A DNA stretch of 64,000 nt from Nocardioides sp. GY 10113. GTDB taxonomy: Bacteria; Actinomycetota; Actinomycetes; Propionibacteriales; Nocardioidaceae. Positions 56,663 to 64,000 of the stretch are shown here, piece by piece. The DNA lies in assembly GCF_004919105.1 (NCBI RefSeq), contig NZ_STGK01000003.1:248001-312000 (forward strand), in the 5' to 3' direction. The position numbers were made by a program, and so were the translations under genes. Below the pieces are notes generated by a model, which saw nothing but the letters and a program-made list of their open reading frames with translations, searched no databases and was not told the origin of the DNA. The number at the start of each line of letters is the position of its first letter. The first letter of the stretch is position 1.

Positions 56663-57409
56663 ATGAGCGAGGGCGGGGATCCCCAGGTGGCGGAGCTGCA
56701 ACGCGACCTGGCGGCGGTGACCCGCGTGCTGCTCGGACTCGAGCAGCGCGCCGGCTCGCGTGCGGCCGAGCAGCCGGTCGCGGTGGAGCGGCTGACCGCG
56801 GTCGAGCCGCTGGCGGCGGTACCGGTGGAGCCGGTGACGGCGACCGCACCCCCGGAGTCCGAGCCGCCGACGTCGGTGGAGCTCGAGGGGCTGCCGGCGT
56901 TCGAGCGGCTGCCCCTGGTGGTCCTGCCCGCGGGCGGTGACGGCCAGCCGTCGCCGCCGACCGTCGCCTCCTGGGACCGCCTCGGCGAGGACGTTCCGGA
57001 CGTGGAGGCGGAGCTCGGGGAGCCGATGGCGGAGGTCGCCCCGATCTCCTTCGCCGCGGCCGAGGTCGACCCGCTGATGGAGGTCGACCCGCTGATGGAG
57101 GTCGACCCGCTGATGGAGGTCGCCCCGCTGGCGGAGGTCGAGCCGCTCCTGGAGGTTCAGCCGTTGCTGGAGGTCGAGCCTCTGGTGCCGGAGTTCGAGC
57201 CGCTCCCGGAGGTGGAGCCGCTCGTGGAGGCGGAGCCGCTCCTGGAGGTCGCCCCGCTGGTGGAGGTCGAGCCGTTGCTGGAGGTCGAGCCTCTGGTCCC
57301 GGTGGTCGACCCGCTCCTGACGATCGAGCCCACGGCGCCGGAGGAGCCCCGGCTGGACGACCGCAGCGCCGCGCAGGTGCTGGACGAGCTGCGGTTCCTC
57401 GACGACTGA
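56663..57409 (+). CDS. Acidic PLxEVE-repeat protein of unknown function
   Basis: A 248-residue soluble protein. Residues 1-30 form a helix (QVAELQRDLAAVTRVLLGLEQ). Residues of about 130-220 are a hexapeptide repeat around PL(M/L/V)EV(D/E), encoded by 18-base tandem units at 57061-57300. A conserved-looking tail follows (DDRSAAQVLDELRFLDD). No known domain. The ATG at 56663 is chosen from nearby GAGG; an upstream GTG at 56645 is possible. It lies between pilA and whiG, 20 bases before whiG, so a role in sigma control or pilus placement is possible. Confidence 0.6.
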   Translation: MSEGGDPQVAELQRDLAAVTRVLLGLEQRAGSRAAEQPVAVERLTAVEPLAAVPVEPVTATAPPESEPPTSVELEGLPAFERLPLVVLPAGGDGQPSPPTVASWDRLGEDVPDVEAELGEPMAEVAPISFAAAEVDPLMEVDPLMEVDPLMEVAPLAEVEPLLEVQPLLEVEPLVPEFEPLPEVEPLVEAEPLLEVAPLVEVEPLLEVEPLVPVVDPLLTIEPTAPEEPRLDDRSAAQVLDELRFLDD

Positions 57410-57429
57410 TCCGGAGAACGAGGCACGCC

Positions 57430-58176
57430 ATGGTGATCGACGTCCCCCCTGAGAGCCCGGCCGACGACCTCTGGGTCGACTACCAGCGCACGGGCTCCGC
57501 CGAGGTGCGCAACCAGCTGGTGCTGCGCTACGCGCCGCTGGTGAAGTACACCGCCGGGCGGGTGCGCGCCGAGCTGCCCCCCAACGTGGACTCCGCCGAC
57601 CTCGTCTCCGAGGGGGTGATCGGGCTGATGGACGCGATCGACAAGTTCGACCCGGCCCGGGGCATCGACTTCAAGGCCTACGCCGTGACCCGGATCCGCG
57701 GCGCGATCGTGGACAGCATCCGCGCAGCCGACTGGGTGCCGCGCTCGGTCCGCGGCCGCCAACGCGATATCGACCGCGCGACCGAGGAGCTGCGGCAGCG
57801 CCTCGCCCGCACGCCCACGGACTGCGACGTGGCCGCGGAGCTGGGGATCACCGTGGCCGAGCTCCGGGCCAGCCGGGCGCGGCCCACCGCGGTCGCCCCG
57901 GCCGCGACCGAGGACCTCGCCGGCATCGGCGACCTGGGGCCGCACCTGGACGACCTGTTCGAGGACGAGGACACCCGCGCCGAGCTGATGGTGGCGGTGG
58001 CCCGGCTGCCCGAACGGGACCAGATCGTGATCGCGCTCTACTTCTTCGAGGGGTTCACCCTCGGTGAGATCGGGGTGATCCTGGGCGTGACCGAGTCACG
58101 GGTCAGCCAGCTGCGCAGCCGCGCGATGAGGGCGCTGCGCGAGCACCTCGCCGAGATCCTCCTCGCCGACGCCTGA
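57430..58176 (+). CDS. whiG: WhiG/FliA-family sigma factor
   Basis: Alternative sigma factor of 248 residues: region 2 DLVSEGVIGLMDAIDKFDPARGIDFKAYAVTRIRGAIVDSIRAADWVPRSVR (about residues 58-110 with its linker), region 3 RLARTPTDCDVAAELGITVAEL and region 4 RLPERDQIVIALYFFEGFTLGEIGVILGVTESRVSQLRSRAM. Lack of region 1.1 and the DWVPRSVR segment place it with WhiG and FliA. No flagellar genes are present, so pili are the likely regulon; an RsiG homologue is in the locus. Candidate target promoters stand before pilM, pilT2, pilB, pilA and its own operon. Confidence 0.9.
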   Translation: MVIDVPPESPADDLWVDYQRTGSAEVRNQLVLRYAPLVKYTAGRVRAELPPNVDSADLVSEGVIGLMDAIDKFDPARGIDFKAYAVTRIRGAIVDSIRAADWVPRSVRGRQRDIDRATEELRQRLARTPTDCDVAAELGITVAELRASRARPTAVAPAATEDLAGIGDLGPHLDDLFEDEDTRAELMVAVARLPERDQIVIALYFFEGFTLGEIGVILGVTESRVSQLRSRAMRALREHLAEILLADA

Positions 58177-58220
58177 CCCCGGGCCGCCCGCTCCGGACGG
58201 CGACGTACGCCGACGGCCGG

Positions 58221-59144
58221 TCAGGCGGGTGCCGCCTCCGCGTCGGGGACCGACGCGCCGGGCGCCGGTCGCGGCCGCGGGCGCCGCCGCGCGACCGACA
58301 CCCCGAGCAGCGCCAGCGCGCCCCCGACGTACGCCGCGGGCGCGGGCGCCTCGTCGAGCAGCAGCACGCCCATGACGATCGTCAGGGGCGGCACCAGGTA
58401 GGTGGTCACGCCGAGCGAGGAGGCGCTCATGTGGCGCAGCGCGTACGCGTAGGTGGTGAAGGCGATCGCGGTCGGGAAGACGCCCAGGTAGACCAGCCAG
58501 AGGGTCGAGGAGGCCGGCGCGGCGCGGACCTGGTCGACCAGCTGCCCGGCCCACGGCAGGCAGACCAGCGCACCGACGCTGCACGCCAGCCAGGTCACGT
58601 GGACCGCGGAGAGGCGCGCGACCAGCGGCTTCTGCAGCACCAGGCTGATCGAGTAGACGAGCGCTGCCAGCAGGACGAGCCCGACGCCGAGGAGGTCGCG
58701 GTGGCCGTCCCCGCCGGAGCTGGAGACGCCGATGAGGGCGACTCCGGCGAACGCCAGCAGCAGGCCGACGCCGAGGGCGAGGGTGAACCGTTCCCCGAGG
58801 AAGGCGGCGGCCAGCACGGCGATCAGCACGGGGGAGACCTGGATCAGCATCGCGGCGGTGCCGGCGTCGACGCGGTGCTCGCCCGCGTTCAGCGCGAGGT
58901 TGTACACGCCGAACCACAGGGCGCCGATGGCGACGATGCTGGCCCACTGGCGGCCGGTCGGACGGGGCAGCCCCTGGGGCAGCGCCACGGCCGCCAGGGC
59001 GAGCGCGCCGACCAGCAGCCGGCCCAGCGAGAGGGCCCCGGGACCGAAGTCGTCGGCCAGGTGGCGGATGCCGACGAACGCCGAGGACCAGAGCACCAGC
59101 GTGGTGGCGACGGCGAGCAGGGGGAGGAACGGGCGGTGCTGCAC
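58221..59144 (-). CDS. EamA/DMT-family transporter
   Basis: A 307-residue permease with ten predicted helices in two EamA repeats, starting PFLPLLAVATTLVLWSSAFVGIRHL; the second repeat contains YSISLVLQKPLVARLSAVHVTWLAC and ends GVLLLDEAPAPAAYVGGALALLGV. A drug/metabolite exporter whose substrate cannot be predicted. The GTG at 59144 stands six bases after TAGCGT. It converges on whiG. Confidence 0.87.
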   Translation of the reverse strand: MQHRPFLPLLAVATTLVLWSSAFVGIRHLADDFGPGALSLGRLLVGALALAAVALPQGLPRPTGRQWASIVAIGALWFGVYNLALNAGEHRVDAGTAAMLIQVSPVLIAVLAAAFLGERFTLALGVGLLLAFAGVALIGVSSSGGDGHRDLLGVGLVLLAALVYSISLVLQKPLVARLSAVHVTWLACSVGALVCLPWAGQLVDQVRAAPASSTLWLVYLGVFPTAIAFTTYAYALRHMSASSLGVTTYLVPPLTIVMGVLLLDEAPAPAAYVGGALALLGVSVARRRPRPRPAPGASVPDAEAAPA

Positions 59145-59150
59145 AGCAGG

Positions 59151-59156
59151 ACGCTA
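59151..59156 (-). promoter_or_regulatory. -10 box of the leaderless EamA gene
   Basis: TAGCGT on the minus strand, six bases, then GTG. Confidence 0.5.
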
Positions 59157-59244
59157 CGCGGTGGCGCCGAGGGTGCGCACGCGGGTATCGGCCGGGGCGG
59201 TGGGGGCGGTCGGCGCCCGAGCGCCGGACCGCGTCAGCCGGGGC

Positions 59245-59918
59245 TCAGACGTCGAACTTGTAGCCCAGGCCCCGCACGGTGACCAGGTACTTCGGCTCGC
59301 TCGGCTCCGGCTCGAGCTTGGCGCGCAGCCGCTTCACGTGCACGTCGAGCGTCTTGGTGTCGCCGACGTAGTCCGAGCCCCAGACCCGGTCGATGAGCTG
59401 GCCGCGGGTGAGCACCCGGCCGGGGTTGCGCAGGAACATCTCCAGCAGCTCGAACTCCTTGAGCGGGAGTCGCTGCTCGTGGCCGTCGACGGTCACCACG
59501 TGCCGCTCCACGTCCATCCGGACCGGACCGGCCTCCAGCGTGTCGGGCACCAGCTCGGCGTCGTGCCCGCGGCGCAGCACGGCACGGATCCGGGCGGTCA
59601 GCTCGCGCGGGGAGTACGGCTTGGTGACGTAGTCGTCGGCGCCGAGCTCGAGGCCGACCACCTTGTCGACCTCGTCGTCCTTGGCGCTGACCATGATGAC
59701 CGGCACGTTGGAGGTCTGCCGGATGGTCCGGCACACCTCGGTGCCGGGGATCCCCGGCAGCATGAGATCCAGCAGGACGATGTCGGCCCCGTTGCGGTCG
59801 AACTCGGTCAGTGCCGTGTTGCCGTCGGCCGCGATCGCGACCTCGAAGCCTTCCTTGCGGAGCATGTACGCGAGCGCGTCGCTGTAGCTCTCTTCGTCCT
59901 CGACGACGAGTACCCGGG

Positions 59919-59922
<4 letters not shown>
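59245..59922 (-). CDS. regX3: Phosphate-responsive response regulator RegX3
   Basis: OmpR/PhoB-family regulator of 225 residues. Receiver domain: acidic pair EDEE, phospho-acceptor Asp in IVLLDLMLPGIPG, MVSAKDDE, and Lys in ADDYVTKPYSPREL. The winged-helix domain begins near residue 130 and ends TVRGLGYKF. The GTG at 59922 overlaps the senX3 stop by four bases. Expected to bind the PHO-type repeats at 61183. Confidence 0.93.
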
Positions 59923-61121
<1,199 letters not shown>

Positions 61122-61127
61122 GTCATG

Positions 61128-61133
61128 ATCGTA
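61128..61133 (-). promoter_or_regulatory. -10 box of leaderless senX3
   Basis: TACGAT on the minus strand, six bases, then the GTG of senX3. Confidence 0.5.
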
Positions 61134-61182
61134 CGGTGGCGCCAGGTGCGGCCTCGGAATCGTGGCGCAGCACGTTCGGGAT

Positions 61183-61204
61183 GTTCACTCCCCGTTCACC
61201 GGGA
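61183..61204 (+). promoter_or_regulatory. PHO box (two 11-base direct repeats)
   Basis: GTTCACTCCCC followed directly by GTTCACCGGGA, matching the 11-base direct-repeat units of actinobacterial PHO boxes. It lies between senX3 and phoU and could serve both. Confidence 0.7.
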
Positions 61205-61242
61205 GTGGAGAGTGTGTCACTTTCTCGGCATCGACGCCGTCA

Positions 61243-61248
61243 TAGGCT
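61243..61248 (+). promoter_or_regulatory. -10 box of leaderless phoU
   Basis: TAGGCT, six bases, then ATG at 61255; the PHO box is about 40 bases upstream. Confidence 0.55.
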
Positions 61249-61254
61249 CGTCGC

Positions 61255-61908
61255 ATGCGTGAGGCCTTCGATGAACAGCTCGACTCCATCTTCGTGGACC
61301 TGGCGGCGATGAGCCGTCGCGTCCAGACCGCGGTGGAGCAGGCCACCCTTGCGCTGACCTCCGGAGACCCGATGATCGCCGAGCAGGTGATCAGCGACGA
61401 CATCGTGATCGACCGGATGCGCGAGCAGACCGAGGACGCGGCGTTCAACCTGCTCTCCCTCCAGCAGCCCGTCGCCGGCGACCTGCGGACGCTGGTCGGC
61501 GCGCTGCGCATGGTCACCGAGCTCGAGCGGATGGGCGACCTGTCGGTGCACGTCGCGAAGGTGGCCCGGCTGCGGGTGCCCGACCTGGCCGTGCCGGGCG
61601 AGGTGCAGCCGACGATGCAGCGGATGGCCGAGGTCGCCAAGGACATGGTCGCCCGCGTCACCGACATCATCCTGACCCGCGACGTCGAGTCGGCGATCGC
61701 TCTCGGCCGCGACGACGAGGAGATGGACCAGCTGCGCCGCGGCACCTTCCAGATCCTGCTCTCCGACGACTGGTCGCACGGCGTCGAGGCCGCGGTCGAC
61801 GTCGCGCTGCTGGGCCGGTACTACGAGCGGATCGCCGACCACGCGGTGTCGATCGCCAACCGGGTGATCTTCGTGGTCACCGGGCACAACAGGCACGGCG
61901 TCAGCTGA
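61255..61908 (+). CDS. phoU: Phosphate-signalling protein PhoU
   Basis: Cytoplasmic negative regulator linking phosphate transport to SenX3-RegX3. The 217 residues form the two three-helix bundles of PhoU, with metal-binding motifs ELERMGDLSVHVAKVA in the first and YYERIADHAVSIANRV in the second. It starts MREAFDEQLDSIFVDL, as in the family. A long palindrome follows. Confidence 0.95.
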   Translation: MREAFDEQLDSIFVDLAAMSRRVQTAVEQATLALTSGDPMIAEQVISDDIVIDRMREQTEDAAFNLLSLQQPVAGDLRTLVGALRMVTELERMGDLSVHVAKVARLRVPDLAVPGEVQPTMQRMAEVAKDMVARVTDIILTRDVESAIALGRDDEEMDQLRRGTFQILLSDDWSHGVEAAVDVALLGRYYERIADHAVSIANRVIFVVTGHNRHGVS

Positions 61909-61944
61909 GCTCGGGCCCCGGGCCGTCGTGAGACGGCGTCACAG

Positions 61945-61986
61945 CGACACTGGCCCCCATCTCGCGCGAGATGGGGGCCAGTGTCG
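61945..61986. terminator. 42-base perfect palindrome between convergent phoU and gpmA
   Basis: Two 21-base arms without loop (CGACACTGGCCCCCATCTCGC and its complement; arm read from 61945). Likely bidirectional terminator; it shares TGGCCCCCA with the inverted repeat at 21336-21400. Confidence 0.75.
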
Positions 61987-62018
61987 ATGAACAGGCGCGT
62001 GCGCCGAGCGGTGCGAGG

Positions 62019-62765
62019 TCAGCGCCCCTGGTTGGCGACGGCCGCCGCGGCCTCGGCCGCGGCCTCCGGGTCCAGGTAGCGGCCGCCGGGCACCAGCGGG
62101 GCCAGGCTCTCGTCGTCGAGCTCGTAGAGCAGCGGCATCCCGGTCGGGATGTTCAGGCCGGCGATGTCCTCGTCGCTGATCCCGTCCAGGTGCTTCACGA
62201 TGGCCCGGAGGCTGTTGCCGTGGGCGGCGATCAGCACGGTCCGGCCGGAGCGGAGGTCGGGGACGATGCTGGCCTCCCAGTAGGGGAGCATCCGCTCGAT
62301 GACGTCCTTGAGGCACTCGCTGCGCGGCATCTCCTCGCCGAGGTCGGCGTACCGCGGGTCGCCGACCTGGGAGAACTCGTCGTCGTCGGCCAGCGGCGGC
62401 GGAGGGGTGTCGAAGGAGCGACGCCAGAGCATGAACTGCTCCTCGCCGAACTCCGCCAGCGTCTGCTTCTTGTCCTTGCCCTGCAGGGCGCCGTAGTGGC
62501 GCTCGTTCAGGCGCCAGGAGCGGCGCACCGGGATCCAGTGCCGGTCGGCGGCGTCGAGCGCCAGCGCCGCGGTGTTGATGGCGCGCCGCTGCAGGGAGGT
62601 GTGCACCACGTCCGGCAGCACGCCGGCCTCCTTGAGCAGCTCACCGCCGCGGACCGCCTCGTCGCGGCCCTTCTCGGTCAGCGCGACGTCGACCCATCCG
62701 GTGAAGAGGTTCTTGGCGTTCCACTCGGACTCGCCGTGGCGCAGCAGGATCAGCGTGGCGGCCAT
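62019..62765 (-). CDS. gpmA: 2,3-bisphosphoglycerate-dependent phosphoglycerate mutase
   Basis: Glycolytic enzyme interconverting 3- and 2-phosphoglycerate. In 248 residues: [20 protein letters not shown] with the phospho-His, [30 protein letters not shown] and the second His in [18 protein letters not shown]. An Ala-rich tail ([14 protein letters not shown]) is slightly long. The ATG at 62765 lies five bases after the lipoprotein stop, using GAGGAG inside that gene's end. Confidence 0.96.
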   Translation of the reverse strand: MAATLILLRHGESEWNAKNLFTGWVDVALTEKGRDEAVRGGELLKEAGVLPDVVHTSLQRRAINTAALALDAADRHWIPVRRSWRLNERHYGALQGKDKKQTLAEFGEEQFMLWRRSFDTPPPPLADDDEFSQVGDPRYADLGEEMPRSECLKDVIERMLPYWEASIVPDLRSGRTVLIAAHGNSLRAIVKHLDGISDEDIAGLNIPTGMPLLYELDDESLAPLVPGGRYLDPEAAAEAAAAVANQGR

Positions 62766-62770
62766 CGGGA

Positions 62771-63427
62771 TCAGTGCTCCTCGGGGGCGGGCGCCTCGTC
62801 GGCGCAGTCGTAGATCGCCGAGCCCTCCAGCGCGGTGATCCCCTCGGAGGCCTCCTCGGCGGCGGCCTCCTCCTCGGTCGCGGTCTCGTCGCCGTGGGCC
62901 GCGTCGGTCTCCTCGGAGTGAGCACCCTCCTCGGCCTCCGCCTCCGGCGCCGCCTCGCCGGCGAGCTCGGCGTACTGGAAGCACGGCTTCACGACCGGCA
63001 CGTTCAGCGTCACCGCCTCACCGGTGCTGAAGCCGAGCTCCAGGGTGACGACGTCACCCGCGGCGAGGTCGCCGGTCAGCGGGATCGGGGTGGTCTCCTC
63101 GTCGGCGAGGTTGACGCCCGCGCCGCCGCCGACCTCGATCGGGGCGAAGGAGCCGGCGGTCACCTGGCCGGACGGGTCGGTCACCGAGTCCAGGCTGGCC
63201 GCGGTGGTGTTGTCGTTGTTGGCCAGGGCGCCGATCAGGCGGCCCGACCCCTCGGCGTCGGAGAGGATCCGGATGCCGAGCGCGTCGACCGAGGCCTCGC
63301 GGTCGTTGGCGCCCGCAGCGATCTGGTTGACCCGGTCGGTCGGGTAGTCGAAACCGCAGGCGGACAGGGTCGCCGGCAGGGCCGCCAGGAGCAGTGCGGC
63401 GATCGCGGTCGGGCGTCGGTGAAGCAT
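62771..63427 (-). CDS. Putative lipoprotein, LpqE-like
   Basis: A 218-residue exported protein with lipobox LSAC ([22 protein letters not shown]), so the lipid would be on Cys near residue 24. A beta-rich domain follows ([24 protein letters not shown] ... [23 protein letters not shown]), with an acidic Glu/Ala-rich insert before the C-terminus. It resembles mycobacterial LpqE-type lipoproteins; function unknown. GGAGG precedes the ATG at 63427. Operon with gpmA. Confidence 0.72.
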   Translation of the reverse strand: MLHRRPTAIAALLLAALPATLSACGFDYPTDRVNQIAAGANDREASVDALGIRILSDAEGSGRLIGALANNDNTTAASLDSVTDPSGQVTAGSFAPIEVGGGAGVNLADEETTPIPLTGDLAAGDVVTLELGFSTGEAVTLNVPVVKPCFQYAELAGEAAPEAEAEEGAHSEETDAAHGDETATEEEAAAEEASEGITALEGSAIYDCADEAPAPEEH

Positions 63428-63596
63428 GTCGGCAGGCCTCCGCTGCAGGTGTGTCCTCCGGCCGTCCGGGGTCGGACGTCGGTGGTTGATTCGGGCGGCC
63501 ACACTCTAGCGGTCGCGCGCGTCAGGCGACCGACTGGTCCGTCCCGATCGCGCCCCGGCGGGCGCCGGCCGGCGGGGGTGCCCGCTCCGGCCGCCG

Positions 63597-64000
63597 TCAG
63601 CGGGAGAGGCCGTCGCGGGCGCCGAAGACGAAGAGCAGGACCACGATCACCGCGACGTACAGCGAGGACAGGGCCAGCAGTCGCGAGGCGCCGAGCTTGA
63701 GCCCGAGCCGGAGCGGGAGGTAGGTCCAGCCGTCCTCGTGGTCGGCCACCAGGCCCCACACGGCGCGGGTGAAGTGCACCCCGACGCCGAGCAGCGCGGC
63801 CAGCACCACCATCGACGTCTCGGGCGGAGAGCCGACCGCCTGGCCGCCCCAGCCGCCGTAGGAGAGGTACGCCGGGAGCATGCCGAACCCGACCGCCCAC
63901 GACCAGAACGACAGCGGGCCGGTGCGCAGCACGACGTTGCCGAGCATGCCCACCGCGACGGAGGCGAGGTAGATGCAGCCGGCCGTGATGCCGGTGGTGA
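63597..64000 (-). CDS. UbiA-family prenyltransferase (3' part)
   Basis: C-terminal 133 or so residues of a membrane prenyltransferase-like protein; the 5' end is beyond the window. Diagnostic is the second aspartate-containing motif and what follows, VWGLVADHEDGWTYLPLRLGLKLGASRL, with helices on both sides (SFWSWAVGFGMLPAYLSYGGWGG, LLALSSLYVAVIVVLLFVFG). It could make menaquinone, haem or lipid precursors. The gap 63428-63596 shows nothing clear. Confidence 0.72.
   Translation of the reverse strand, partial: TTGITAGCIYLASVAVGMLGNVVLRTGPLSFWSWAVGFGMLPAYLSYGGWGGQAVGSPPETSMVVLAALLGVGVHFTRAVWGLVADHEDGWTYLPLRLGLKLGASRLLALSSLYVAVIVVLLFVFGARDGLSR

Noticed and set aside
57430..58176. Flagellar FliA or SigB-type stress sigma factor
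   Set aside because: No flagellar genes are present, and the DWVPRSVR segment and short length fit WhiG/FliA rather than SigB; the pilus context and RsiG favour WhiG.

Overview
The window is high-GC actinobacterial chromosome, most likely a Nocardioides or close relative. The basis is strong GC bias in third codon positions, mycothiol synthesis (mshA), glucosyl-3-phosphoglycerate synthase next to folP2, an HbhA locus ordered as in mycobacteria, SenX3-RegX3, a CebR-type cellobiose operon and a WhiG-class sigma factor. Everything looks chromosomal: no phage, plasmid or IS gene is visible, no tRNA or rRNA was found, and there is no CRISPR array. The genus is an inference.

Layout. 0-6.4 kb: the start of cysD, manA, ugd, then a TauE-type exporter coupled to a PUA-like/APS kinase/low-molecular-weight phosphatase fusion. 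6.4-8.2 kb: XRE regulator, hbhA, DUF2516. 8.2-15.8 kb: dTDP-rhamnose genes (fused rmlCD, rmlB, rmlA), a polyprenyl-phosphate sugar transferase with a decayed tandem copy, and a UDP-glucose 4-epimerase-like gene. 15.8-21.3 kb: secreted amidase, gpgS-folP2-LigB-like operon, membrane protein, enoyl-CoA hydratase, GlsB-like protein. 21.4-25.5 kb: MFS, acyl-CoA ligase and F420-type oxidoreductase. 25.7-32.9 kb: a cebEFG-bglC-cebR operon and divergent msiK around two identical CebR-like boxes. 33.2-39.4 kb: TetR, phosphotransferase/acyl-CoA dehydrogenase, typA with a duplicated tail, racemase. 39.7-41.5 kb: mshA and a YbjN protein.

41.5-58.2 kb is a complete type IV pilus locus: pilM-pilN-pilO-unknown-pilD leftward, and pilT2-rsiG-pilB-pilT-pilC-three minor pilins-pilA-repeat protein-whiG rightward. 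The rsiG product has one perfect c-di-GMP signature E(X)3S(X)2R(X)3Q(X)3D and a second with Gln replaced by His. The last gene encodes a WhiG/FliA-class sigma factor. Sites resembling the WhiG/FliA promoter stand before pilM, pilT2, pilB, pilA and the repeat-protein/sigma pair. The locus therefore looks like a self-contained c-di-GMP/anti-sigma/sigma switch for pili, and it is the main find. 58.2-64 kb returns to core genes: EamA transporter, regX3-senX3, phoU with a PHO box, gpmA, a lipoprotein and a UbiA-type enzyme.

Two genome-wide habits show. Many genes start 6-7 bases after a TAnnnT -10 box with no ribosome binding site, which indicates leaderless mRNAs. A palindromic repeat (GGTGGTTTCGAGGC...GCACCTCAACCACC) occurs five times, once inside a coding sequence where it encodes the linker between two enzyme domains.
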